Positions 8,086 through 17,741 are shown, counted from the first letter of the stretch. The stretch: 56,119 bases of DNA from Megasphaera cerevisiae DSM 20462 (GCF_001045675.1 NZ_LEKT01000017.1:1-56119), one strand, 5' to 3'. Notes: a model not told the origin generated them from the sequence alone. Made by a program: numbers and translations.

Positions 8086-9036
8086 GTGCTGCAGCGTTTT
8101 GTTACATGGATTATCCGATTATGCATCGTTTTGCTTATCCTGATTATAGTTGCCGGTTCCTATGTGGGAAATGTGGCCTATCAGGAATTTCGTACGGCCC
8201 AGTGGGATCATATATTGGGCATTGAAAATCATACCCGGGATGTTTCGGTTATACATCAATGGGAGGCTGCACAGGATTGGGAGGCAGTACATATTATGAG
8301 TACGGACGGCCTTGTTTTGAGGGGGACATACATTGAAAATTCTGTAAAATCCAGTAAAACGGTCATTCTGCTTCATGGCTTATATCAGAATCGTTCTATG
8401 TGTCTTCCCTATGTCTCCATGTACCGCAATCTGGGGTATAATGTACTGCTGATTGATCAGCGGGGACACGGAGACAGTGGCGGTGACCATACCGATTGGG
8501 GACTGAGTGAGGTAGATGATATTGCCGGCTGGGTGCAATGGCTGAAGCGCAGAAATCCCAATATGCAAGTCGGGCTGCACGGCATATCATTAGGCGCAGC
8601 AATGGCTTTGTTATATGCTGGCAGCAGCCATGGAAATTCTATTGCCTTTGTCGTATCTGACAGCGCCTATGGTAATATTATTTCATTGGGAAGGGAAAAG
8701 CTTTTCCATGTATCAGGCGATCAACAGGCCATCTGGGGTTACAATATATTAGATGTTTTTTTTCAGGGCGCCATGTTTTTTCATACGCATAAGCTGGTAA
8801 CCGATATTGAACCAGCTCAGGCGGTACGGTCAGTTACGGTGCCTATCCTGTTTCTTCACGGTGCTGATGATCAACTTGTGCCGGTCAAAACGGCAAGAAG
8901 CTTATATGATCAATGCGGCAGTGCCGATAAGTACTTGCATATCTTTGCAGATTCCCCCCATGCTGTCGGGCTGGAGACAGATAAAAGAGAATATATTCAT
9001 ATTGTTACTGCTTTTTTGGAGCATGCTGAGCATTAG
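8086..9036 (+). CDS. Membrane-anchored alpha/beta hydrolase
   Basis: Serine hydrolase of unknown substrate, 316 aa. An N-terminal membrane anchor (about 6-30) is followed by an alpha/beta-hydrolase fold with an oxyanion-type HGLYQNRS loop, DQRGHGDSGG, the nucleophile elbow GISLGA, an acid in HGADDQLVP and a catalytic His in DSPHAVG, all in the usual order. The active domain is predicted outside the cytoplasm, as in the YqiK/BAAT-like membrane hydrolases. The GTG at 8086 fits AAAGG 10 nt upstream; a GTG at 8077 is in frame but has no spaced binding site. It stands alone between dhaM and nrdJ. Confidence 0.85.
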   Translation: MLQRFVTWIIRLCIVLLILIIVAGSYVGNVAYQEFRTAQWDHILGIENHTRDVSVIHQWEAAQDWEAVHIMSTDGLVLRGTYIENSVKSSKTVILLHGLYQNRSMCLPYVSMYRNLGYNVLLIDQRGHGDSGGDHTDWGLSEVDDIAGWVQWLKRRNPNMQVGLHGISLGAAMALLYAGSSHGNSIAFVVSDSAYGNIISLGREKLFHVSGDQQAIWGYNILDVFFQGAMFFHTHKLVTDIEPAQAVRSVTVPILFLHGADDQLVPVKTARSLYDQCGSADKYLHIFADSPHAVGLETDKREYIHIVTAFLEHAEH

Positions 9037-9056
9037 AGAATCCTTAAAGAGAGGTC

Positions 9057-9085
9057 TTGACGACTTTGATCTATCCTGTTATCAT
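9057..9085 (+). promoter_or_regulatory. Promoter of nrdJ
   Basis: TTGACG (9057-9062), 17 bp, TATCAT (9080-9085), about 98 bp before the chosen start. No cobalamin riboswitch or NrdR box pair was recognised in the leader. Confidence 0.65.
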
Positions 9086-9182
9086 AAATTCAATATGTAA
9101 TGAAACATACTATATGTAGTGATTTGTGAAAATATATATGCAACATTTAGAAGACAGGGAGATATTAAGGAGGATTTTCAAT

Positions 9183-11465
9183 ATGGATGAAAAAGAATGG
9201 CTGGGCGAACACAATCAACTTGGCATAGATATTTGGAAGCATAAGTACTGCAATAATGACGAAGATTTTGAACATTGGGTGAATCGGGTCAGTGGACATG
9301 ATGCGGCAGTAGCAGCCTTGATAAAGGAACAGAAATTTTTATTTGGCGGACGAATTTTAGCTAATCGGGGATTGGAATATGAAGGAAAAAAAATTACCTT
9401 ATCCAACTGTTATGTCATGACTCCGCCGGAAGATAATATTGAAAGTATTTTTGACCGCGCCGGGAAACTGGCGCGGACATATAGCTATGGCGGCGGCTGC
9501 GGCATTGATATTTCGGGCTTGAGTCCCAAGGGAGCGCGTATCAACAATGCAGCTAAAGAAACAAGCGGTTCAATTTCCTTTATGACGCTGTATTCTCTGG
9601 TAACAGAGCTTATCGGACAAAATGGCCGCCGCGGGGCGCTTATGATCTCCATCGACTGCTCACATCCGGATGTATTGGATTTCATTCGTTTAAAAACAGA
9701 TTTGAATAAAGTGACGAAGGCAAATATTTCTATCCGCCTGAGTGATGAATTTATGGAGGCGGTTCAGAAGAAGGATCAGTTCCGTCTCCGATATACCAGG
9801 AAAGAGACCGGGCAGGTGGTGGAAAGTATGGTTCGGGCTGCCGATGTATTCCGGCTTATTGCCGAAACGAATTGGGATTATGCTGAACCGGGAGCGCTGT
9901 TTTGGGACCGAATTCGACAATGGAATTTATTGGCTCATACGAAGGAGTTTGCTTTTGCCGGTGTCAATCCATGTGCAGAAGAGCCACTGCCGGCGGGAGG
10001 TTCCTGCCTGTTGGGCAGTATCAACTTAGCCAATTTTGTCAATTCGCCTTTTTCGGCAGAAGCGGTCTTTGATTTTCCTGAATTTAAACGGTGTGTAACA
10101 GTTGCTGTGCGGGCTATGAATGATGTCCTTGATGAAGGGCTGCCGCTGCATCCTCTGCAGGAACAGCGGGACAGTGTCAAAGCCTGGCGTCAGATCGGTC
10201 TTGGCATTATGGGATTGGGAGATATGCTTATCAAGATGGGTATTACGTATGGCAGTGAACAGGCCGTCGCTTTTTGTCATGACCTTGGGTTTGCTATGGC
10301 GGATACGGCAATAGCGGCTTCCGCAGAATTAGCCGGAAGCCAGGGCTCCTTTGCCATGTGCCACGTTGATGAGATTATGAGTACGCCGTATTTTAAAGCC
10401 AACACGACAGAACAAACGGCTGCGCTGGTGCGGGGAAATGGATTGCGCAATTCTCAGCTGCTGACAATTGCGCCGACGGGAACGCTTTCTACCATGTTGG
10501 GGATTTCTGGTGGCATAGAACCGATTTATGCTAATTTCTACGAACGAAAAACAGAGTCTCTTCATGGTACGGATGTATATTATAAGGTATATACGCCGAT
10601 TGTTGAACGATATATGAAGACCTATCACATTACGGATGATTCTAACCTTCCGGAATGTTTTGTAACTGCTCTTACGCTGGATTATCGTGAACGGGTAGAA
10701 ATGCAGGCGGCATGGCAGCAGCATATTGATGCCTCTATCAGTTCGACGGTCAATGTGGCGAACGGCTTTACCGTAGAGGATACGGAACAGCTGTATCTGT
10801 TAGCTTATGAAAAGGGCTGCAAGGGACTCACTATCTTCCGGGATGGCTGTAAACGTGCCGGAATTTTGACTACTCATACTGATAAAAAAATGGTGCCGAT
10901 TGCCGGAATGGGTCTGGAACGAGGTGAAATTGTCAGCATTGATGATAATGTCATCGGAAAAAAAAGAAAGCTGGTCACTGGCTGCGGCAGTCTGCACTGT
11001 ATTGCTTTCTTTGATCCGGAAACAGGGGCACTGCTGGAAACCTATTTGAGCAAGGGATCGACTGGCGGCTGCAATAATTTTATGATTGGTCTGTCACGGA
11101 TGATTTCTATCAGCTCCCGTGCCGGGATTGATATTTACACGATTGTTGATCAGCTTAATTCAACGGGGAACTGCCCGTCCTATTCTGTACGCCGGTCTAC
11201 GCGCGGCGATACTAGCAAAGGAGCCTGCTGCCCTATGGCAGTAGGGAATGCGCTGCTGGATATGTATAATGAAGTGCAGGAGGAGCTGCGGCAGTCCTCT
11301 GCTGCCGCAGGCGGGGCTCCGCCGCTCAAAAAGATGCCGGCAAAACCGAAGGCGGATAAAAAAGTGACGGCAGAAAGTATTTTTTGTCCCCAATGTGGGG
11401 AACCTCTTGTTTTTGAGGGTGGCTGTAATACCTGCAAAAACTGCGGTTGGAGCAAGTGTAATTAG
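9183..11465 (+). CDS. nrdJ: Vitamin B12-dependent (class II) ribonucleoside-diphosphate reductase
   Basis: Reduces ribonucleotides to deoxyribonucleotides using a thiyl radical generated from adenosylcobalamin, so it works with or without oxygen. The 760 aa contain the active-site NPCAEEPLPAGGSCLLGSIN, which includes the conserved Cys and Glu of the 10-stranded barrel, and PTGTLSTMLGISGGIEP. A C-terminal zinc-ribbon-like tail follows (CPQCGEPL ... CKNCGWSKCN) whose last cysteines probably feed electrons to the active site. The ATG at 9183 has AAGGAGG 9 nt before it; an in-frame GTG at 9126 would add 19 residues across this binding site. Monocistronic; the next transcript has its own promoter at 11553. 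Confidence 0.95.
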   Translation: MDEKEWLGEHNQLGIDIWKHKYCNNDEDFEHWVNRVSGHDAAVAALIKEQKFLFGGRILANRGLEYEGKKITLSNCYVMTPPEDNIESIFDRAGKLARTYSYGGGCGIDISGLSPKGARINNAAKETSGSISFMTLYSLVTELIGQNGRRGALMISIDCSHPDVLDFIRLKTDLNKVTKANISIRLSDEFMEAVQKKDQFRLRYTRKETGQVVESMVRAADVFRLIAETNWDYAEPGALFWDRIRQWNLLAHTKEFAFAGVNPCAEEPLPAGGSCLLGSINLANFVNSPFSAEAVFDFPEFKRCVTVAVRAMNDVLDEGLPLHPLQEQRDSVKAWRQIGLGIMGLGDMLIKMGITYGSEQAVAFCHDLGFAMADTAIAASAELAGSQGSFAMCHVDEIMSTPYFKANTTEQTAALVRGNGLRNSQLLTIAPTGTLSTMLGISGGIEPIYANFYERKTESLHGTDVYYKVYTPIVERYMKTYHITDDSNLPECFVTALTLDYRERVEMQAAWQQHIDASISSTVNVANGFTVEDTEQLYLLAYEKGCKGLTIFRDGCKRAGILTTHTDKKMVPIAGMGLERGEIVSIDDNVIGKKRKLVTGCGSLHCIAFFDPETGALLETYLSKGSTGGCNNFMIGLSRMISISSRAGIDIYTIVDQLNSTGNCPSYSVRRSTRGDTSKGACCPMAVGNALLDMYNEVQEELRQSSAAAGGAPPLKKMPAKPKADKKVTAESIFCPQCGEPLVFEGGCNTCKNCGWSKCN

Positions 11466-11552
11466 AGGAAAAAGCGGGTTTTAATAAATTTGTATAGAGA
11501 GAGGGCATAATCAAAATCAATGCAGTACATACTGATGGCCGGATGTTATGTC

Positions 11553-11581
11553 TTGACAGATTACAGAAAGCTGTTTATAAT
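11553..11581 (+). promoter_or_regulatory. Consensus promoter of the serine operon
   Basis: TTGACA (11553-11558), 17 bp, TATAAT (11576-11581): a perfect sigma-A promoter. The strength fits a leader whose output is set by the downstream T-box. Confidence 0.92.
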
Positions 11582-11587
11582 GAATCT

Positions 11588-11810
11588 AATTTTATAGAGT
11601 GCGATGAAGGAGAAGCAAATTATTCCTCTTTACAGAGAACTGCCGGCAGGTGCAAGGCAGTAAGAGGATAAAGCGTTCCGCTCCGGAGCGGCAAATGATG
11701 AATTTGACGGGTACGCCCGATACAGCGGTTCAAGTTGGCCGTATGGCAAGTTGGGTGGCAACGCGGGAGATATACTCTCGTCCCTTTGATGGGACGGGAG
11801 TTTTTTTTTT
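11588..11810 (+). promoter_or_regulatory. T-box leader, serine specific (predicted specifier AGC)
   Basis: This leader senses uncharged tRNA and allows readthrough into serC when serine is short. The T-box GGGTGGCAACGCGGG (11752-11766) precedes a terminator, CTCTCGTCCC (11775-11784) with GGGACGGGAG (11791-11800) and ten Ts. Stem I includes TCCTCTTTA (11624-11632) with TAAGAGGA (11661-11668) and a tip hairpin CTGCC/GGCAG. Below it GGAG pairs with CTCC at 11681-11684, leaving a loop ...ATAAAGCGTTCCG. AGC at 11672-11674, followed by a purine as usual, is the likely specifier for tRNA-Ser(GCU). This agrees with the serine genes downstream. Confidence 0.9.
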
Positions 11811-11829
11811 GTTGGAGGGGTGTGACGAA

Positions 11830-12903
11830 ATGAAACGGGTTTATAATTTTAATGCAGGCCCTTCGGCTATGCCGTTAGAGGTGCTGAAACAAGTGCAGGA
11901 AGAGTTTCTTGATTTTGCCCACACAGGCATGAGCATTGTCGAAATCAGTCATCGCAGTGCGGCGTATCAAGCGATGCAGGATGATACTGTATGTATGCTG
12001 CGCCGGCTGCTGAGGATACCCGATGGGTATCATATTGTGTTCATTCAAGGGGGCGGCAGTATGCAGTTTATTATGCATGCAGCTAATTTTCTAAAACACC
12101 GCGGTGCGTATATCAATACCGGCGTGTGGTCTGATAAAGCGATGCAGGCAGCGGCCTTTTACGGAGAAACCTATGAAGCGGCATCTAGCAAGGCAGATCA
12201 TTTTACATATATTCCCGAGGCCGGGTCAGCTGTGATAAAGCCGGATACGGATTATGTGTATATAACCTCAAATAATACGATTCATGGTACCGAATGGCAT
12301 GATTTTCCTTCCTGTAACGTACCGTTGTTTTGCGACATGTCCAGTGACTTTTTAAGTCGGCCTGTTGATATTTCACGATTTGACCTTGTGTACGCAGGTG
12401 TTCAAAAAAATGTCGGTCCTGCCGGCGTTGTTGTAACCATTATCAAGGATAGCCTGCTGGTACAGGCTAATTCCCAGCTGCCGCTCATGCTTCAGTATAA
12501 AACCTACGTGGACCATGATTCGACGTACAATACGCCGCCGGTATTTAATATTTATTTTGTCAATAAAGTACTTCATTGGCTTGATGCGCAGGGAGGCTTG
12601 AAAGAAATAGAAAAGCGCAATATACAAAAAGCGCATATTCTGTATCAAGTCATTGATGAAAGCGATGGTTTTTACAAGGGGCATGCAGTGCCGCAGTCAC
12701 GCAGCCGCATGAACGTGACGTTTAATCTGCCAACACCGGCATTGGAAGCAGAATTTGTGGCACAGGCAGCCGAAGCGTCTCTTATCGGGCTAAAAGGGCA
12801 CCGTTCCATTGGCGGCTGCCGCGCATCTATTTATAATGCCGTAACAGAAGAAGGATGCCAGGCGCTGGCAGCTTTTATGATGAAATTTCAAAAGAACCAT
12901 TAA
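11830..12903 (+). CDS. serC: Phosphoserine aminotransferase
   Basis: PLP enzyme converting 3-phosphohydroxypyruvate and glutamate to phosphoserine. The 357 aa start with YNFNAGPSAMP, contain GGGSMQF, a PLP-contacting CDMSSDFLSRP and the Schiff-base Lys in GVQKNVGPAG (about 196). The ATG at 11830 has GGAGGGG upstream and follows the T-box terminator closely; a long open frame from 11650 runs through the riboswitch and is not coding. First gene of the serC-serA-phosphatase-serS operon. Confidence 0.97.
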   Translation: MKRVYNFNAGPSAMPLEVLKQVQEEFLDFAHTGMSIVEISHRSAAYQAMQDDTVCMLRRLLRIPDGYHIVFIQGGGSMQFIMHAANFLKHRGAYINTGVWSDKAMQAAAFYGETYEAASSKADHFTYIPEAGSAVIKPDTDYVYITSNNTIHGTEWHDFPSCNVPLFCDMSSDFLSRPVDISRFDLVYAGVQKNVGPAGVVVTIIKDSLLVQANSQLPLMLQYKTYVDHDSTYNTPPVFNIYFVNKVLHWLDAQGGLKEIEKRNIQKAHILYQVIDESDGFYKGHAVPQSRSRMNVTFNLPTPALEAEFVAQAAEASLIGLKGHRSIGGCRASIYNAVTEEGCQALAAFMMKFQKNH

Positions 12904-12937
12904 ACTATAATTGCAGATGATCTGGGAGGATATGCAC

Positions 12938-14530
12938 ATGAAAATTTTAGTCAGTGATGATGTTTCTGTAAAAGGGGTAGAACTGCTGCGGGAACATGGA
13001 TATGAAGTAGATGTTAAGACGAATCTGGATGAAACTGGGCTGATCGAATGCATTGGTGAATATGACGGTCTGGTTACGCGGTCTATGACCCATGTGACGG
13101 CTAAAGTCATTGATGCTGCAAAAAAGCTCAAGGTAGTTGGACGTGCCGGTGTGGGTGTAGACAGCATCGATTTGAGGACGGCTACTTCCCGGGGAATTAT
13201 TGTTGTCAATGCGCCGACGGCTAATACAGTTGCAGCAACAGAACATACCTGTGCAATGATTATGGCGATTACACGCCATATTCCGCAGGCCTATAATTCT
13301 CTCATGGCTGGCGAATGGCATCGCGAAAAATTTACCGGCATCCAGCTCAAGAACAAAACTATCGGTATTATCGGTGTCGGACGGATCGGTTCCCGCATTG
13401 CCAAACGCATGCAGGCGATGGAAATGCGTACTATCGGCTATGATCCTTATATTCCCGAAGAACGGGCGAAACAGCTTGGAGTTGAATTAGTGGATTTGGA
13501 TACGCTGCTGCAGACTTCTGATTATATTACGATGCATACGCCTCTCACCAAGGAAACAAGGGGCATGATCGGGGCAGAGGAAATCGCTAAAATGAAGGAC
13601 GGGGTCCGGGTTATCAATGTTTCCCGCGGTGCCGTTCTTGACATATACGCACTGGCAGAGGCATTGAAAAAGGGACATGTAGCCGGCGCAGCTATTGATG
13701 TATTCCCCAAAGAACCGCTGACCAAGGATATTAATCCATTTATCGGCATGGATAATGTCGTTATCACTCCGCATCTGGGAGCTTCGACGGTAGAGGCTCA
13801 GATAGGTGTTTCCGTGGACGTGGCAGAGGGTGTGATGGCTGCGCTCAACGGTGAACCCGTTGCTACGGCTGTCAACATGGCGCCAGTGCCGCAAAACGTA
13901 TATAACGTGATTCATCCATATTTTGAGTTGATGGAACGAATGGGAATTCTGGGGGTATACTTGTCGGAAGGCCCTATGAATGAAATTCAGGTCGAATATA
14001 CGGGCGAATTAGCGGAAACGGAAACACGGCTTTTGACGACGGCAGTTTTAAAAGGAGCGCTTAATCCGATCCTGCAGGATTCGGTTAATTTTGTTAATGC
14101 GCCGGAAGTAGCAAAATCACGCCATATCTCTGTTAAAGAAATCAAATCTCACGATAAAGGCTATTTTCTGGATGCTGTCACGGTGCGTATCAAGACGGCA
14201 AAGGGAGAACATTCTCTTGTGGGCATGCTGTTTAACAAATCAGAAGCTAAAATAGTTCAGATTGATGAATACCGTGTTGACTTTACTCCAGAAGGCTATT
14301 TGCTGCTGGCACCGCATATTGATCAGCCGAATATGATTGGCCAGATTTCCACTATTCTTGGACAAGCACACATCAATATTGCAGGCATGCAGGTAGGACG
14401 GATGACGAAGACTGGTACCAATATCATGGCTATTGCGGTTCAAGACGATATTCCCAACGATATTATGCTTAAGCTGCGGTCAATTAATGGTATTCTTGAT
14501 ATGAAGCTCATACACTGCGACATACACTAG
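12938..14530 (+). CDS. serA: D-3-phosphoglycerate dehydrogenase
   Basis: First step of serine synthesis: oxidises 3-phosphoglycerate with NAD. The 530 aa form the long type: a substrate/NAD-binding core with GRAGVGVDSID, GIIGVGRIGSRIAKR (Rossmann loop), INVSRGAVLD (Arg) and ITPHLGAST (His), an intervening domain (about 315-450), and a C-terminal ACT domain (about 455-528) that in homologues binds serine for feedback inhibition. The ATG at 12938 has GGGAGGA 7 nt upstream; earlier in-frame starts overlap this site. It follows serC after 34 bp. Confidence 0.97.
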   Translation: MKILVSDDVSVKGVELLREHGYEVDVKTNLDETGLIECIGEYDGLVTRSMTHVTAKVIDAAKKLKVVGRAGVGVDSIDLRTATSRGIIVVNAPTANTVAATEHTCAMIMAITRHIPQAYNSLMAGEWHREKFTGIQLKNKTIGIIGVGRIGSRIAKRMQAMEMRTIGYDPYIPEERAKQLGVELVDLDTLLQTSDYITMHTPLTKETRGMIGAEEIAKMKDGVRVINVSRGAVLDIYALAEALKKGHVAGAAIDVFPKEPLTKDINPFIGMDNVVITPHLGASTVEAQIGVSVDVAEGVMAALNGEPVATAVNMAPVPQNVYNVIHPYFELMERMGILGVYLSEGPMNEIQVEYTGELAETETRLLTTAVLKGALNPILQDSVNFVNAPEVAKSRHISVKEIKSHDKGYFLDAVTVRIKTAKGEHSLVGMLFNKSEAKIVQIDEYRVDFTPEGYLLLAPHIDQPNMIGQISTILGQAHINIAGMQVGRMTKTGTNIMAIAVQDDIPNDIMLKLRSINGILDMKLIHCDIH

Positions 14531-14539
14531 GAGGTAATC

Positions 14540-15184
14540 ATGGTACGTATCATACTTATTCGGCATGGCGAAACACAGTGGAATATTGAAGGACGGTATC
14601 AGGGACAGGAGGATACGCAACTGAGTGAAAGAGGAATATTGCAGGGACATATGGTAGCTGAAGGGCTGCGAAACATTTCTATTGATGCGGCTGTATCCAG
14701 TCCATTGGAACGCTCATATATGACCTGTTCCTTTTGCGCAGAACTGCATCATCTGACAGTCCAAAGAGATGAGCGTCTGCTGGAAATCAATCACGGTGCG
14801 TGGGAAGGTTGTCTGGCCGATGAAATAAAAGCTCGTTATCCAACTGAATTTCAGCAGTGGCACACAGCGCCGCAGCAGGTTACTATGCCGGGTAAAGGTG
14901 GAGAAAGTCTGGAGGACGTGCGGGTGAGAGTACGGGATGCTTTTAATGACTATGCGCACCGGTATGACGGCAAAACTCTTCTCGTAGCCGCTCATGATGC
15001 GGTCAATAAGGCTGTTATCTGTGATGTTATGGGGCTTGACATGAGCCATTTTTGGCAGATTAAGCAGGATAATACCTGCATCAATGTATTGGAATGCCAG
15101 CAGGGACAATGGCGTATTGTCTTATTGAATTCCACGAATCATATGGGGTATTTGTTCAGTGGTATTGAACAAAAAGGACTATAA
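14540..15184 (+). CDS. Histidine phosphatase family protein, possible phosphoserine phosphatase
   Basis: Phosphoglycerate mutase-like phosphatase of 214 aa. The catalytic histidine lies in LIRHGETQWN (His9); further motifs are SPLERSYMT, EINHGAWEG and the second His in VAAHDAVNKA. Members of this family include cofactor-dependent phosphoglycerate mutases, alpha-ribazole phosphatases (CobC) and metal-independent phosphoserine phosphatases. It sits 9 bp after serA in an operon that otherwise lacks SerB and is followed by serS. The best guess is therefore the missing last step, phosphoserine to serine. This rests on context, not on a diagnostic residue. Confidence 0.82.
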   Translation: MVRIILIRHGETQWNIEGRYQGQEDTQLSERGILQGHMVAEGLRNISIDAAVSSPLERSYMTCSFCAELHHLTVQRDERLLEINHGAWEGCLADEIKARYPTEFQQWHTAPQQVTMPGKGGESLEDVRVRVRDAFNDYAHRYDGKTLLVAAHDAVNKAVICDVMGLDMSHFWQIKQDNTCINVLECQQGQWRIVLLNSTNHMGYLFSGIEQKGL

Positions 15185-15194
15185 CGTGTATAAT
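15165..15194 (+). promoter_or_regulatory. Possible internal promoter before serS
   Basis: TTGAAC (15165-15170), 18 bp, TATAAT (15189-15194), about 46 bp upstream of serS. It would let the tRNA synthetase be made when the T-box leader terminates. Confidence 0.5.
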
Positions 15195-15239
15195 AAATAA
15201 TACATCGCAGTATGTGTATTTAAGGAGGAGCGGAATCGT

Positions 15240-16523
15240 ATGTTAGATACAAAATTTATTCGGGAACATATAAACGAAGTAAAAGAAAACGTCAAAAACC
15301 GGAATGCAAAAGCTGATATTGATGCCTTTGTTGAATGGGAAGGGCAACGCCGTCAGCTGTTGCAAAGGGTTGAAGCTATGAAAAATCAGCGCAATACAGT
15401 GACCCAGGAAATCAGCAGGCTTAAGAAAAACAAGGAAAATGCAGATGTACAGATCGCTGCCATGAAAACTCTCGGTGATGAAATTGATAGTTTGGACAAA
15501 CAGGTCGGGGAAGCGGAAAAGGCCATGCGGAATATCCAGCTTATGATTCCCAATATGTGTCATCCTTCTGTTCCGGTGGGAAGAGACGATAATGATAATC
15601 CGGAAGTACGCAAATGGGGAGACTTGCCGGCATTTGATTTCCAGCCTCTCGAACACTGGGAAGTTGGTGAAAAATTGGGCATTCTTGATGCTGAACGAGC
15701 TGCCAAGGCAGCAGGGGCACGCTTTTATTACTATATGGGTGCCGGTGCGCGTTTGGAACGAGCTGTGTATAACTTTATGCTTGACCAGCATACGGAAAAG
15801 GATGGATACACAGAAGTCATTCCTCCCTATATTGTCAATGGTAATTCCATGACCGGGACAGGTCAGCTGCCAAAATTTCATGAGGATATGTATCGCTTGG
15901 AAGTAGAAGGCACGGAAATGTACCTGATTCCGACAGCAGAAGTACCTCTGACAAACTACTATCGCGGTGAAATCCTTGATGGCGCTAAGCTGCCTATATA
16001 TTTTACAGCCATGACACCGTGCTTCCGAGCGGAAGCGGGATCTGCCGGACGCGATACGCGCGGGCTTATTCGCCAGCATCAATTCCACAAAGTTGAAATG
16101 GTCAAATATACAACACCGGAAACCAGCTATGATGAGTTGGACAAGCTGACCCGGAATGCAGAGGATATTCTGAAAGCCCTTAAGCTGCCTTATCATGTGG
16201 TCTGCTTGTGTACTGGCGACATTGGTTTTTCGGCAGCTAAGACTTTTGATGTGGAGGTATGGTTTCCGGCACAAGGGAAATATCGTGAAATTTCTTCATG
16301 CTCGAATACCGAAGACTTTCAAGCACGACGCGCCAATATTCGATTCCGCCGTACGTCAAAATCCAAACCGGAATACGTGCATACACTGAACGGTTCTGGG
16401 CTGGCGGTTGGCCGTACCGTAGCGGCTATTCTGGAAAATTACCAGCAGGCGGATGGTTCTGTCCTTGTACCGGAAGCGCTGCGCCCTTACATGCGTTGTG
16501 ATGTGATCACCAAAAGAAAGTAG
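15240..16523 (+). CDS. serS: Seryl-tRNA synthetase
   Basis: Class II synthetase charging tRNA-Ser. The 427 aa begin with the long tRNA-binding coiled-coil arm (about 30-100), followed by the catalytic core with motif 2 region [28 protein letters not shown] and motif 3 [10 protein letters not shown]. The start [10 protein letters not shown] and length fit the family. AAGGAGGAG precedes the ATG. Its place at the end of a serine-responsive T-box operon makes sense, since uncharged tRNA-Ser would raise both serine synthesis and charging. Confidence 0.97.
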   Translation: MLDTKFIREHINEVKENVKNRNAKADIDAFVEWEGQRRQLLQRVEAMKNQRNTVTQEISRLKKNKENADVQIAAMKTLGDEIDSLDKQVGEAEKAMRNIQLMIPNMCHPSVPVGRDDNDNPEVRKWGDLPAFDFQPLEHWEVGEKLGILDAERAAKAAGARFYYYMGAGARLERAVYNFMLDQHTEKDGYTEVIPPYIVNGNSMTGTGQLPKFHEDMYRLEVEGTEMYLIPTAEVPLTNYYRGEILDGAKLPIYFTAMTPCFRAEAGSAGRDTRGLIRQHQFHKVEMVKYTTPETSYDELDKLTRNAEDILKALKLPYHVVCLCTGDIGFSAAKTFDVEVWFPAQGKYREISSCSNTEDFQARRANIRFRRTSKSKPEYVHTLNGSGLAVGRTVAAILENYQQADGSVLVPEALRPYMRCDVITKRK

Positions 16524-16634
16524 GTAGGTCTTTGCTGCTGATCTCGGCTATCTTGCAGCAGCGGGTGGTTCCGGATCCTTAAACCGCTGTCCTTCCGCTT
16601 TTGAAATAAAGTATACTACATATAAATCGTATAT

Positions 16635-16706
16635 ACGGCAGGATTTTTGCTGCTTTCTGTAGAAATATGTTGACATGAAAGCAGACAAAGGTCCTGCCGT
16701 TTTTTT
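16635..16706 (+). terminator. Terminator after serS (nested hairpin)
   Basis: ACGGCAGGA (16635-16643) pairs with TCCTGCCGT (16692-16700), followed by seven Ts. Inside lies a second stem, CTGCTTTC with GAAAGCAG. The 110 bases before it (16524-16634) hold a GCTGCTG/CAGCAGC hairpin and no gene. Confidence 0.85.
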
Positions 16707-16775
16707 ACAGTTGGTTTGGATCCGGCGGCTGGTGACAAGAAATACCGGTCGGAAATTGAATCAGGAGGTGTAGCT

Positions 16776-17741
16776 ATGGATCGTGTTTTGACATTGGAGT
16801 TTGTTCGGGTTACAGAAGCTGCTGCAGTCAAGGCGGGCCGTCTCATGGGCAAGGGAAATAAAATGGGAGCGGATCAGCTGGCAGTAGATGGCATGCATGC
16901 TATTTTGTCCAGTGTACCTATTGAAGGTACTGTTGTTATTGGTGAAGGTGAATTAGATGAAGCACCGATGCTGTACATTGGCGAACAAGTCGGAGCCGGC
17001 GGTACGCCTGTGGATATTGCCGTAGATCCGCTGGAGGGAACCAACCTTACGGCCAAAGGACAAGACGGATCGATAGCCGTCATAGCTATTGCCGGCAAGG
17101 GAAATCTTCTTCACGCACCGGATATGTATATGGAGAAGTTATGTGTTGGACCGCGAGCAAAAGGATGCATTGATTTGCAAAAGCCCATTGCTTATAATCT
17201 GAGCCGTGTTGCAGAAGCCTTGGAACGGAGTGTTGATGATCTGACCGTCGTTATACTGGATCGGGAGCGCCATCAGGAGATGATTCATGATTGCCGTGCT
17301 GCCGGTGCCCGCATTAAGCTGATTACAGACGGTGATGTATCTCCAGCCGTCGATGTGGGAATTGAGGGATCCGGGGTTCATGTATTGATGGGAATAGGCG
17401 GTGCCCCGGAGGGAGTGCTGGCGGCAGCGGCGCTGAAATGCCTGGGCGGGGATATGCAGGCCCGTTTGATTCCGTATACGGAAGCGGAACGGCAGCGGTG
17501 CTTTGAAATGGGAATTGCCGATTTGAATAAGGTAATGGGAATTGATGATTTGGTAAAGGGTGACGACTGCATCTTTTCAGCTACGGCGATTACCAATACA
17601 CCGATGATGCAGGGGGTGCAGTATTTTGGCGGCGGTGCGCGTACGATGTCTGTTGTCATGCGGTATAAAAGCGGGACGATCCGATTTATTAATACCTTCC
17701 ACCGGTTCCGTAAAGATGCAAAATGGAGTGTTCATTTGTAG
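16776..17741 (+). CDS. glpX: Fructose-1,6-bisphosphatase, class II
   Basis: Gluconeogenic phosphatase hydrolysing fructose-1,6-bisphosphate. The 321 aa have the GlpX metal and substrate motifs GEGELDEAPMLYIGE and VDPLEGTNLTAKGQDGS, and the conserved N-terminal TEAAAVKAGRLMGKG. The ATG at 16776 follows AGGAGGTG; the open frame from 16716 starts inside untranslated sequence. It is a single gene between two terminators, with no glycerol genes next to it despite the glp name. Confidence 0.95.
   Translation: MDRVLTLEFVRVTEAAAVKAGRLMGKGNKMGADQLAVDGMHAILSSVPIEGTVVIGEGELDEAPMLYIGEQVGAGGTPVDIAVDPLEGTNLTAKGQDGSIAVIAIAGKGNLLHAPDMYMEKLCVGPRAKGCIDLQKPIAYNLSRVAEALERSVDDLTVVILDRERHQEMIHDCRAAGARIKLITDGDVSPAVDVGIEGSGVHVLMGIGGAPEGVLAAAALKCLGGDMQARLIPYTEAERQRCFEMGIADLNKVMGIDDLVKGDDCIFSATAITNTPMMQGVQYFGGGARTMSVVMRYKSGTIRFINTFHRFRKDAKWSVHL

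Noticed and set aside
9086-9182. Cobalamin riboswitch before the B12-dependent reductase
   Set aside because: The leader is under 100 nt and lacks the B12-box sequence; too short for the riboswitch.
11650-11829. In-frame N-terminal extension of SerC
   Set aside because: It would translate the T-box antiterminator and terminator; the ATG at 11830 has its own strong binding site and gives the family length.
15243-16274. Long (343-codon) minus-strand frame inside serS
   Set aside because: It is the shadow of serS on the opposite strand, with no ribosome binding site and a composition rich in Cys, His and Phe.
16560-16580. GGGTGGTTCCGG resembling a T-box motif after serS
   Set aside because: No stem I, specifier or terminator alternation around it, and it follows rather than precedes a tRNA-related gene.
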